A DNA stretch of 64,000 bases from Symsagittifera roscoffensis (taxonomy: Eukaryota > Xenacoelomorpha > Acoela > Convolutidae), in assembly GCF_963678635.1 (NCBI RefSeq), contig NC_087067.1, positions 16,197,018 through 16,261,017 of the forward strand. The letters are read 5' to 3'. Position 1 is the first letter of the stretch. Every line of letters begins with the position of its first letter. The notes beneath the pieces were generated by a model that worked only from the letters and a program-made list of their open reading frames with translations, was not told the origin of the DNA and ran no database searches. Below, in pieces: positions 23,968 through 32,906 of the stretch. Position numbers and translations under genes: made by a program.

Positions 23968-25072
23968 TAAGGTTAAGGATGATGGGTGCCAATTTGTGAT
24001 TAGTGATTTTTAATTTTCTAAACTGTTAGTTTTTAGTTTTTTTGTGGTTAGCCCAACTTGGGTCGTGTATTCAGGGTTGGAGAGAAAAGCATATATCGAT
24101 TCCGGAGAATGATTGATACTTTCTCGTGGCTAGTCTAAGTTAAGGTGTTAACTTACTTAATCTTATTTAGGGCAGTAATTGTGTTCAAGGGTTGGAGAAT
24201 AGTAAATCGATCCACAAGGTTCAGGTATATTTATAACGCAAGTAATTGGTTTGATACTATTTTGAACTTACTAAGTTTAAGTATTTAGCCTGGGTCAGAT
24301 AAGAAGGGGGATCAAGTGAAGGATGAATAACAGAAGTTCTTCACGGTTTATCTTAATTAGAATGGTTAGATTGGTTGAAAAATTTCTATTAGTCCTGGGT
24401 CTAGGAAAGGTTTCGATTGTGAATCGACGTTTGAGGTCGTTAGACACTTTATTAATTTGGCTGGGGAGAACAAACTGTTCTATTCGATCCGAGGATAAGC
24501 CTTGATGATCAGGATATAAATATATTGATATCAAAATAATTAAGATAAATGTGAAATAGAGATCCAAGGAAAGCCTTGATGATCTGTTTTAAGTTTAAAT
24601 GTATTTATTTCAAACAAAAGTATAAATTAGGGTAGGCCTTTAGAAATAATTTTAGTTTTTGATGATGATAGTGGTTGTATGATTTGCTGGTTTGATTAGG
24701 TGATCAAGCTGGAGATGACAAGATGATTTATATATACTAACAATTTGCGATCATTCTAACTAATTTTTATAATTTTATATTCAATAAATATTTTTCATCA
24801 AATATCTTTTTTAAGATTCACTGCAGTTTTGGAGGAAGCGACTATAGAAGTTTTTATCAATCGTTATTGTACAATAATAAGTTTAGCGCCTGTAATGATC
24901 ATTGAAAAATTTTCTTCAAGGTTTCTATGTTTGCAAATGAAAATCTAAATCCATTGCTAATAAAGTTCTAAATATAAAAGTTTGTGTTGGCTTTTGCCTT
25001 ACGACCATGAAACTTAATGGTAGGTTTCTTTGGAGTCGTATTACCGGTTGATTCTCGTATTGTTCGGAATGG
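23968..25072 (-). other. 5' leader of copy 2
   Basis: Non-coding, collinear with 46334-47440 of copy 3. It keeps the GTAAGT donor motif (24151-24156) and two copies of the GATCC...GATC hairpin (24486-24510 and 24561-24584). The match runs up to the N gap, so the primer-binding site and LTR are not visible. Confidence 0.75.
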
Positions 25073-25272
25073 NNNNNNNNNNNNNNNNNNNNNNNNNNNN
25101 NNNNNNNNNNNNNNNNNNNNNNNNNNNNNNNNNNNNNNNNNNNNNNNNNNNNNNNNNNNNNNNNNNNNNNNNNNNNNNNNNNNNNNNNNNNNNNNNNNNN
25201 NNNNNNNNNNNNNNNNNNNNNNNNNNNNNNNNNNNNNNNNNNNNNNNNNNNNNNNNNNNNNNNNNNNNNNNN
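25073..25272. other. Assembly gap (200 N)
   Basis: Exactly 200 undetermined bases lie where the leader of copy 2 should continue into its primer-binding site and 5' LTR. A round 200 suggests a placeholder of unknown true size. Repeat collapse at an LTR is a likely cause. Confidence 0.95.
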
Positions 25273-25900
25273 AATCGAGTCAACCCCATTCAGTTTTCCC
25301 CTAGGTTACCTAATTTTTGGGTTTTTCAATTTTAAATATTGACCAAATTACGAAAATTTTTTGTCGGACCCGAGATTGGAACTTAAAAGTTTTTGACTTT
25401 GAAACTTATGACTTCATCACTCGGCCAAAAGCGCTTTTAACATTCAAATTGTTCTTGAAAGTTATGTCCCACTTTGACTGTTCTGTGGCTAATTGATAGG
25501 CATAGAATCTAATTGAAGAACGATCAAACAACCTCAAAGAACAAAACATTAAATATCACAAGGTCAAATCAAAGAAATTAATTTTGCAAAATAGTTTCGG
25601 ACAATTTTGTCTGGGACATAACTTTCTGGTAAAATTTCATAATTTTGGACTGTTTTGTCACGGACACAAATGTCTGAGACACAAATGTCTATGCACCCTC
25701 TAATTATTTTCTAACAATGAAACGCATATTTTCTAACAATGAATTTTCAATTGAACAAGTACAATTCATCAACATAATCTAATAATCAATTACGAAAGAT
25801 AAAAATTGCAAATGTTTGAGTGATAAAAAATTTTGCACTGAATTGAGCTGATTAAATTGGATTTGAATTAGGAAGAAGCAATCGGTTTTGTTTTTGAATA
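25273..25900. other. Host flank / presumptive 3' UTR
   Basis: AT-rich sequence with no element homology. In gene sense it follows the stop codon of the host gene, so part is probably 3' UTR. I found no clear polyadenylation signal by eye and no other feature. Confidence 0.5.
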
Positions 25901-26511
25901 CTAAACAACTGCAGTTCTCGAATCGTTTTCTAGGGGTATTGCGGGGGGAGTTCGTTTGGGGGGTACAGTTGTTCTAGCCGTCGGGTTGTTTTGCTGTTGT
26001 TGTTGCTGCGTTTGTTGTTGTTGACTCTTATGAAGCGAATGATTACTTCCGGAATGACTGAGTCCCGTTTGACTGGAAGCCGCGGATGACCTTACGACGT
26101 CTGGAATGTAGTTTGGATCCCCTCGCATTCGTTCCAGCGCAAAATTCTCGGCTATCGGCTCGAGTTCCGAGAGCCCAATTCGGTTTATATTCCCATTGGA
26201 GTTCGTGTTCGCACCTGGCGAGCTGTTGCTGCCGTTCATACCTCCGGGTTGGTTCTGTTTGAAGGAATTAGCGTCACGTGGGAGATTCCACTTCTCGTGA
26301 TTCGATGCTGGAGGCTGGAGGATTTGCCGAGAAGGCGTGATCAAAATACCACCCTTGGTAGGAATGTCAGGGTTGTTCGACTGCTGTTGTTGCTGATGTT
26401 GTCTGTTGTTACCGGGAAGTGTGCTACTTTCCTGGACACGCGGTTGCCAGCAATCATCTTCCCGGTGGTCGCCGTACATGGGAGCCGGAGCCGCATGTCT
26501 GGATTTTTTTC
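25901..26511 (-). CDS. Host gene, last coding exon (poly-Q, S/P-rich C-terminus)
   Basis: Terminal exon of an unrecognised host protein. The acceptor is TTTTGCCAG|GAAAAAAATCC at 26511; an in-frame TGA just upstream forces an acceptor here. The two leading bases complete a Gly codon with the phase-1 donor of the exon at 27172-27328. About 203 codons follow, rich in N, S, Q and P, with a run of QQQQ repeats and a TPPAIPLENDSRTAVV end before TAG at 25901. No folded domain is recognisable; the region looks intrinsically disordered. A hydrophobic C-terminus (TAVV) could bind a PDZ domain, which is speculative. The gene is unnamed; a cytoplasmic tail of a receptor or adhesion protein is one possibility. 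Confidence 0.8.
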
Positions 26512-27171
26512 CTGGCAAAATTCATTTTCGATTAGGGATCGCAAGCCAGGCTGACTAATTTGACAGACTAAAAACGCCTTCTTGCTTTGAAGAAAAATAA
26601 ATTCAATTAATTGCATGGCACGGAAGTATTATGATTTTGATTTAACTTCCAGATTTATATTTTAAAACTTTATTGACTTTTTCACGTGGAAAATTTCTGT
26701 ATATCAAACTGTCATGAAAAAAAAATAATTCTTCCTAAATTTCTGATGCATGTAAATATATAAAAAAACCCACAACACAAAATTTTGAACAAAGTATTAT
26801 CACTCCAAAAAAAAGAAAATTGAAAAAAAATCAAGTCAAAAAAACGAAAAAAAAAAAAAATTTCGACAAACGTCTGCTAATTTTCAGCATACTGTTAATC
26901 TTTTCGCGATAGCAAATATGCCGCAGTTTGACCAAGAGAGGATGCAAGACTTTCAAAATTGTGCTATTTTAAGTGAAATAAACTGATAAGTTCTCAATTC
27001 AACCAATTTAATTTTCTGGTACCTAATTTTTATTATTAGGCTCAGTTTTTAATTTTAAAAAAGTAGGTACCAGAAAATGAAAATTGAACTGAGAATTCCC
27101 GATTACTTTTCAATTTATTACAATCAAAATAGCCGGCGCTAGAAAGTCTTAATATCAGAAACCGGTCTCAC
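26512..27171 (-). other. Host intron between last two exons
   Basis: Phase-1 intron of about 660 bp. The donor is GTGAGA at 27171 and the acceptor is TTTTGCCAG. It contains an imperfect palindrome at 26991-27096 and A-rich stretches at 26800-26860. No other feature is seen. Confidence 0.7.
26991..27096. repeat. Imperfect palindrome (foldback) in host intron
   Basis: The left arm 26991-27027 (ending TTTTCTGGTACCTAAT) is inverted at 27062-27096 (AGTAGGTACCAGAAAA onward), with about 35 bp between. The arms match over about 35 positions with a two-base gap and a few mismatches, and weaker symmetry continues outward. It could be a small foldback element or an RNA hairpin in the intron. Confidence 0.75.
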
Positions 27172-27328
27172 CATTAGGAAGACTCTTTGCACCCCGAATT
27201 GTTGCCAGATGTCCGGCTGAGTTGTAACCCATCGGGTCGACCAGTGCCTCGCTGCCCCTGCCAGAGTCAAAACTGCTCGAGTCGGACCCAGCTGGCTCCG
27301 GACTTCCGCTGTGCATTCGTCTGGAAAC
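27172..27328 (-). CDS. Host gene, penultimate coding exon
   Basis: Encodes a Ser/Gly-rich stretch (MHSGSPEPAGSDSSSFDSGR ... GHLATIRGAKSLPN) with a strong donor AATG|GTGAGA at 27172. The frame is chosen because the other two are closed by stops. The acceptor is ambiguous. ATTAAAG|GTTTCC (start 27328) keeps phase 0 with the exon at 52442-52647. The more canonical TTTCCAG|ACG (start 27320) would need a phase-2 upstream exon not found in this window. The codons differ only by V-S-R at the junction. Confidence 0.75.
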
Positions 27329-27391
27329 CTTTAATAAAATACATAGATGTCAAAATCAACCAAAAGCAGCATGGTTGAATAGAGTATTGCA

Positions 27392-27685
27392 CAGGGACGG
27401 ATTTAAGGGAGAGACACCCCCTCTCAGGGATTCGACCCCCTGCCGATCCCAAGGGTCCCCCTTTGTATGATTTTGACTTATCCATTTTTGGTGACGGACC
27501 CTAAAATTTTTCTGAAGGCGCCACACTCTTTATGGTCATTATTTTACAAAACTGCCTAAATTGCCTTTTTGGCCTGTTTTTTTTTCAAAATTTGCCTGCG
27601 GTGCAGAACATTTGGCCAATTTTAACTTTTTTTGGAAAATCCGCCCCCCCCCCTCCCCCTCGAGAAAATCTTAGATCCGCCCCTG
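27392..27685. mobile_element. hAT-like MITE, 294 bp
   Basis: Terminal inverted repeats start CAGGGACGGATTTAAGG on the left and, on the opposite strand at the right end, CAGGGGCGGATCTAAGA. The flanks are GTATTGCA (27384-27391) and GAATTGCA (27686-27693), an 8-bp target duplication with one mismatch. Ends of this type with 8-bp duplications are typical of hAT-superfamily elements. No transposase is encoded, so it is non-autonomous. Confidence 0.75.
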
Positions 27686-28587
27686 GAATTGCAAGAAATA
27701 AAATTTTAGCATGATCAAAGTTAAAGCTAGAAAATTTTTAAAGCTGTTTTTGCATTTCTAAATTTTGGTGTAAGTTTTTCAAGAATGTACTACAGCTCTC
27801 AAAGAAGGATTGCAATAACTAGCAAAAAAATCTTAGCGCAAGGTATAAAACATAACTTTAAAATTTTAACTGGTTTCAACGACTTTGCTTGATTAGTGAT
27901 TAGCACCACAAAGTAGAAAAAAGCCAAAAATTCACAATGTTAACCGGTTGTTGCGCAAGTTGCACGCAAGGTTCCGACCATATTGATTAAAAACCTACTT
28001 TTTTTTTTAATTGCATCCGTTTTTTGTTTTTTGATGCGATAAGTGAATCTAAATGAAAACCTAGAACTTCGATAGTAAAAACAAATGGAGTACATTTGAC
28101 AACAGTTTTTTTTAAAAGTTTTTAAAAAAATTTTATTCCCATAACCAGATTTTTCGATAACTAATTTGACTTAAGCTAATTTGACTTTAATCGCTCGAAA
28201 TTAGACGACAAATGATATATTTCAAGATGGTTTCTCTCGAAACTGGAAAGTTTTTTCGTAATGTGAATCACGAGTAAAAGGGCTACAACATAATATATTA
28301 CTCGATCCATTCGGATGATTATTTGTGGTACCTGATTTCGCACGGAAAACACAAAAACTAAAACAAACCCGAATACAAAGTTCGTCCCCATTTTCAATGG
28401 TCGGAGCAAAAAAATTATGAGCGATACTGAGAAAATTTATTTTTTTAAATTATTTTTCAAAATATTCTCAAAATCATGTTTGAATGAGATTTCATGTGAT
28501 ATTTTGCTCGAATGACGCTTCTTTGTCGGTCCTGATGTTTGTGGAGAAATAACACATGCGAAGTTGGAGAAATATTACATAATGGTT

Positions 28588-28812
28588 TCCCACTGCGAAG
28601 TTCAAACGGAGAGCGGAAGTGTGATGACGTCTCCTCCTCTCAATCGAAAAGTTGGATTTTTGAGGCCCACCATGATCTGTGATTGCTGCTTACGGGTGAG
28701 GCAACACTACCCAGCCCAAAAAAAAATAACCAAAAAAGCTCATGATAAATAGAGGCAGAATAGCGGTTCACCGTGAAAAGCTGAACAGCTCGTATGTTGT
28801 TCCTTCGTGGAT
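28588..28812 (+). repeat. SINE-like dispersed repeat, member A
   Basis: Shares its core and tail with 48868-49036 (same strand) and 52851-53072 (opposite strand). Common blocks are GAGGCCCACCATGATC, a G-rich TGAGGCAA block, a variable A-rich middle and a tail ending GAACAGCTCGTATGTTG. The head resembles the tRNA-like head of member C. About 225 bp; exact ends uncertain. Confidence 0.65.
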
Positions 28813-29089
28813 AAACCCCGTACTAATAATCATACTAAAAAACTCACCAAATCACAGTTTGAAATCTTAACACGATCATGAACACCATGTATTGAGAACC
28901 TGTGGTCGCTTATTGTCGCAGCCTATTTTTTAAACAAACTCTATTATTATACATTATTAGATTAAAAATCAGGAAGTGTTTCCTGTTATAAACTTTAATA
29001 AACTATTCCCTTTGATTCGCTTTGATTTGGCTGAAAGTTTCCGTTGGCCAAAATTTTCACATCAAAAATAAATAACAACTTGGATCCGT

Positions 29090-29499
29090 TGAGTTAGGAC
29101 TGGGGTGTATAACTCATAGAGTAATTTCGGATAGGGTACACCGTCTGCTCGTCACGCTATCTTATTTTCGGCCGGATAGATTCGTGCAACTTCTTAGTCT
29201 AATACCGATCCTAATCTTACTCTTATACTATCTAGTCTCAGGTTGTTTAACTAGTCTCTGCTAGGCTCAATAGATCTAGGGTATACTGGTTTATTGCGGC
29301 TGCTGAAGTGCTCGGGAGAGTCCAACTAATTTCTAAGTTAAATTCAAATCTCTCTGGTGCTGAAATTACAAGTAACTTCAGCACTTACAAATAAGTGGGT
29401 TGTTAGTTAGATGGATCATGATTGGTTAATATTAAATACTTTACATTGGTAAAACATTTAATTTATCCAATCATAAAATATAGTTTAGATCAGGTTCCA
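29090..29499 (-). repeat. 3' LTR of copy 3 (410 bp)
   Basis: Identical by eye to 47585-47994. Boundaries are set by TG...CA ends and the CCGT duplications. In element sense it contains AATAAA (29290-29295) and a TATAAGAG box (29220-29227). It also holds a perfect 8-bp-arm hairpin, GTGCTGAA / TTCAGCAC, at 29357-29384. AATAAA precedes the TATA-like box, so the U3-R-U5 assignment is not certain. Confidence 0.95.
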
Positions 29500-31112
29500 C
29501 CCATCCGGGTTTTACAGAGTTTTTTAGAACAGTTCTTCTGTAGTTCAAGGATGGATGATGGACGTTGGTATTTGGCGAACATCATTTTTCTTTTGTTTCC
29601 TTTTTGTTAAGGAAGTTCCAGGGATCTGGAATTGAGGACACAAGACGTTGTGTTCTTCTTGTGACAACGACTGAGTCTCTGCAACAGCATCAATTCTGGT
29701 TTTAGAATGGTTGGCTATGTCAGGTTTTTCTGTTCTTCGGAGAGAACTTCTTTTGTGTTTGATCTAGCTCGGGAATGGCGTGGAGATTGAGCATGGAGGG
29801 GATGCCTGGTTACTCGGATCTGTACGTATACTTGAACATCGAGGTGGTCATTGGTCTAGTTCAATGAAGTCCTTTTCTGCGAAGTCAAGTCGTACTCTAA
29901 ATCCTTTGAGTTGTGATTGTGAGCGGCATATCGATTGTAGTTGGTCATTCTCTCTCGAGTGTAGTGAGGTCGTCTTGTCTTTTGATGTTCGTCCTTGGTG
30001 TTGTATTCTGATCTATATATTGCATCATGTGATTTTACATTTTATAAAACTTTTATTAGTTTAATATTTTTTAATAATGATTTTAGTTAGTTGTTTTCAC
30101 AAAAGCTTTTTGTTTTAGTTCGGTTATTCTGAAGAGTTACTCACCCTTGAGTAGCTCTTATTAAAAATAAAGGTGTGGTCACAAAGCGTGGATGTAGCGC
30201 GGTGGGTTAGGCCGGCTATAGAGCATGCTCAGGACGTCCTTTCCTGGTGGGTTAGGCCAGGTGTGGGAGTATGATTTCATGCGGTTTTTATGAGGAGTCC
30301 TGTTATGTGACAACATTTTATGTTGGGTTTGTTGTGGTTTTACTTATGTCTTGTTGGTTATGTACTTTTTCCAAAAAGCAAATTGTTTGTGGTATGGGTT
30401 TGTCTTTCGACTTTTTTGTGTTTTATTATCTCTTTCTAAGACTTTGTAATAGTCTTCAAAAGAATAAATTATCCAGTTTTAAACTGGGTTAATCCGGTTT
30501 GGGTACCGTTGGTTTCCTTTTCTAAGTCATGCTGTTATTTTATGATTTGTGGTATTTAGTAAGCTGCGTTGGTTAGTTTTGTTTAGTATATGATTCCTTT
30601 CCAACCGGGTTAAAGGAAAGTTTGAAACTTGTTATTATATGTTAGAGTTGTTGAGTGTGAAAACTTGAAACTGAAATTCATTATTTTAAACAATTTTTCG
30701 TGGGCGAGCTGTGTGAGTGTGGATAGAATTTCTGTGCGAATGAATGAAAATATCAAAAGGTTAGTACTGCAATTGCATTTTATTAATTTACTGCATAGAA
30801 TTTGGAAATTTACTGCTAGTAATGGGGGAATTTTAAGATACAAATTTTCATCATATGTAGATTTATTGCTTTGGGGGAAAATTTTATAAATTAATTTACT
30901 GCATTGGTATTATATTTATTTAATTGTTGGTGCAAAAGTTAAAAGGGTCTTAAACAGTTTTGAAGAAGTTTGCTATTTTTTATTTTTCTTTTGTGAATTT
31001 TTCAGATGATCGAAGATGAAGGCTAAAAATCTAAAGAAAACATGAATAAAGAATGGTGAGTTTTTTAATATTTTAATTAGTTAGTTATATTCATTTAATT
31101 CATACTTACCTG
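29500..31112 (-). other. 3' non-coding region of copy 3
   Basis: About 1.6 kb between the last ORF and the 3' LTR. No conserved frame is seen. It contains the candidate intron at 31031-31109. Just inside the LTR the element-sense strand reads CCCGGATGGG, only a weak polypurine tract. Open frames on the plus strand here (for example 29780-30064) lack homologues in copies 1 and 2. Confidence 0.6.
31031..31109 (-). other. Candidate 79-bp spliceosomal intron after the last ORF
   Basis: Element sense: stop TAA, then CAG|GTAAGT (a perfect donor), a branch-point-like ACTAACTAAT, and a pyrimidine-rich acceptor GTTTTCTTTAG. The donor is three bases after the stop codon of the 597-aa ORF. Copy 2 has an intron-like segment at the same place (8818-8900) with its own good acceptor. 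A retained intron means the packaged RNA is unspliced, or splicing is regulated. Confidence 0.6.
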
Positions 31113-32906
31113 TTAGTCGTCGGGGAAAAAACCGTGGGGGAAGATATCGTGAATTAGTTCTGAAGTTGTTAGTAGTTTAGCTAAGATGCGGATGATATTT
31201 TTAGTTTGAAGCAGTGGCCAAAGCAATTGAAGTGCCTTAATAGTGGTTAGTTCTTCAGTGCCTACTGCAAACTCATAAGGTGTGTTTTGGATTAAGTTAT
31301 ATAATTTGTGGTTAAATTTAGTGTTGTGGATGAATTCTAAAATGGGGATTTCTATAGGCTGTACAAACTCGTGCGGGATAAGGAAGGGTCGGGATTCTTC
31401 GGCGTTGAAGGTCTTGGTGATGGGGCAGAAAATATACATTTGGGTTATGGGGTCATAGTTACGAAGAATACCATGAAGGTTAGTATCTTTAATACAATAT
31501 GTGAAATTTAGGAAATACGGTGAAGTGTATTTTGAATTGATGAATTGAAAGCGATGGTGTGGTTGTCTAGAGGGTGTGTGGAGGTCAAAGTGATTTTGGA
31601 TGAAACGATAGTAACTGTATGTATGTGTTTGTTTAGTTCGCAACATAATATCGTGTGAGCAGTGTAAATCTCTTTCGTGTGGTGCAAGGAAATGAAAGGT
31701 TAGTGAAAAGATTTGGAAGCGTTCTTTAAAACTTTCGTACGCTTGTGTGCTTGTTAGTGCTTCTGAAATAATGTGATCAAACTTTCGGTCGAAGATGTTT
31801 AGTGTAAATACATATGGTGTCTTGATGAAAAATTTCTCGGTGATTTGTGGGTTAGCGAAGCGATCGTCGTCTAAGAATTGATCTTGGTTAGCTCTGATGA
31901 TGTTGTGATCGTAGTATTCTAGTGTATATTCATTAGCTCTAGGTGCAGTGTGTATTTTTAGTGATTTTTTATATCCTACGTAAGTAAATTGTCTAGCGGT
32001 GAGTGGTGTAGTTAGTCGATATAGCATGTCTTTGTTTCGGTCTATATCGATGGATGTGTTGGTTAAAGGTAAGCAAAGAGGGTTAGTGAAATGATAGTAT
32101 GAGGTCCAAGAGAGAGTGGGCATTAAAACGTATTCGTCTACAAAGTTGCGTGTTTCGTTAGCGTCATGAGGGGTGTTTAAGGTGTATTGTGGAAATGAGG
32201 GTAAAGTGATAGCTAAAAATTCTCTAGTGTTAGTATGCTGGGGGTGGTTGATGTATTCACGGGCTGTTCCTGGTTTTGCTGGGAAAGGATGGTTGGGGAA
32301 CTTTCTTTTAAAAGTGCGGTAAGCTCTATTAGTGTTGAGTGAGGATTCAGTTGATGTGGATGATGGTGCTAATGATTCAGTATAATTTGAAGAGGGTGTA
32401 GGGGGATTGGATGAAGTTGTAGTGGAGGAGATTTGGTTTATGGTCGGGGTGTTAAGGTGGTAGGGTTGTTGTTGGAGGGTAATAAAATTGTCTAGCTCTG
32501 GGGAGATTCGGGGGGTGTCTGGAGATGATTGGTCAGAATGGTATGAGGAGTAGGTTGGGGTAACTTGGGAAGCATAAGAGGGTGTCGGAGTGATTGGGTC
32601 AGGGTTATTGGACAATATGGGTTGAAAAGGAGGTTGAGAAAAATTAGAAGGGTTATGAAAATTATTGGATGGAGATGGTTCTGAGTCGGCAAATTCGTCG
32701 GGGGTTTCAATATTCGGGTTATTTAGCTGTGAAATGGAGTATAAAACTGAAATTTGTGAGTTAGTGTCGGAATTCATGCCTGATGTTACATTGCTAGATG
32801 GAAAATCGGGTGGCGGAAAAGCAAAAAGTGGTATTATTGGGATTGAAGAGGTAAGGTTGGTTGGATGGGAATTTGATCGATGGAGTGATCCAAGTTGGCG
32901 GCTCAT
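31113..32906 (-). CDS. 597-aa accessory protein of unknown function
   Basis: I do not recognise this protein. Residues 1-195 are rich in S, P, T and N and look disordered. From about 200 (NRAYRTFKRKFPNHPF) to the end it looks folded, with many aromatic residues and conserved stretches such as YTSPYFLNFTYCIKDTNLHG and LHCSHDIMLRTKQTHTYSYY. It has no signal peptide or membrane segment, and no CCHC or polymerase motif. Its ATG overlaps the env-like stop as ATGA, so it may be translated by termination-reinitiation or from a spliced RNA. A decayed homologue in copy 2 (8901-10767) has the same overlap, so it is an ancestral gene of the element. It could be a matrix-like or other structural protein acquired with the glycoprotein; that is a guess. 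Confidence 0.85.
   Translation of the reverse strand: MSRQLGSLHRSNSHPTNLTSSIPIIPLFAFPPPDFPSSNVTSGMNSDTNSQISVLYSISQLNNPNIETPDEFADSEPSPSNNFHNPSNFSQPPFQPILSNNPDPITPTPSYASQVTPTYSSYHSDQSSPDTPRISPELDNFITLQQQPYHLNTPTINQISSTTTSSNPPTPSSNYTESLAPSSTSTESSLNTNRAYRTFKRKFPNHPFPAKPGTAREYINHPQHTNTREFLAITLPSFPQYTLNTPHDANETRNFVDEYVLMPTLSWTSYYHFTNPLCLPLTNTSIDIDRNKDMLYRLTTPLTARQFTYVGYKKSLKIHTAPRANEYTLEYYDHNIIRANQDQFLDDDRFANPQITEKFFIKTPYVFTLNIFDRKFDHIISEALTSTQAYESFKERFQIFSLTFHFLAPHERDLHCSHDIMLRTKQTHTYSYYRFIQNHFDLHTPSRQPHHRFQFINSKYTSPYFLNFTYCIKDTNLHGILRNYDPITQMYIFCPITKTFNAEESRPFLIPHEFVQPIEIPILEFIHNTKFNHKLYNLIQNTPYEFAVGTEELTTIKALQLLWPLLQTKNIIRILAKLLTTSELIHDIFPHGFFPDD

Larger units (their letters stand above)
8609..25072 (-). 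mobile_element. Decayed near-complete LTR retroelement, copy 2
   Basis: Collinear with the full-length element from its 3' non-coding region (about 30830 in copy 3) through the accessory cassette, pol, gag, ORF1 and leader (about 47440 in copy 3). Gene order and orientation are identical. Neither LTR is present: the 3' side is fused to copy 1 at 8608, and the 5' side runs into an N gap about 150 bp before the LTR would start. Most frames are broken, but several long open pieces remain (422 codons of env-like, 228 codons around protease). The decay indicates an older insertion than copy 3. Confidence 0.9.
27329..29089 (-). other. Host intron segment between exon 27172-27328 and the retroelement
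   Basis: Part of a roughly 25.1 kb intron that hosts copy 3. Besides the MITE (27392-27685) and SINE-like repeat (28588-28812) listed separately, I see only AT-rich unique-looking sequence. Short open frames here lack coding character. Confidence 0.6.

Noticed and set aside
25017-25335. Open frames spanning the N gap
   Set aside because: They consist mostly of undetermined residues translated from N and carry no information.
29780-30064. 94-codon plus-strand frame in the element 3' region
   Set aside because: Antisense to the element, not present in copies 1 or 2, and no coding signal.
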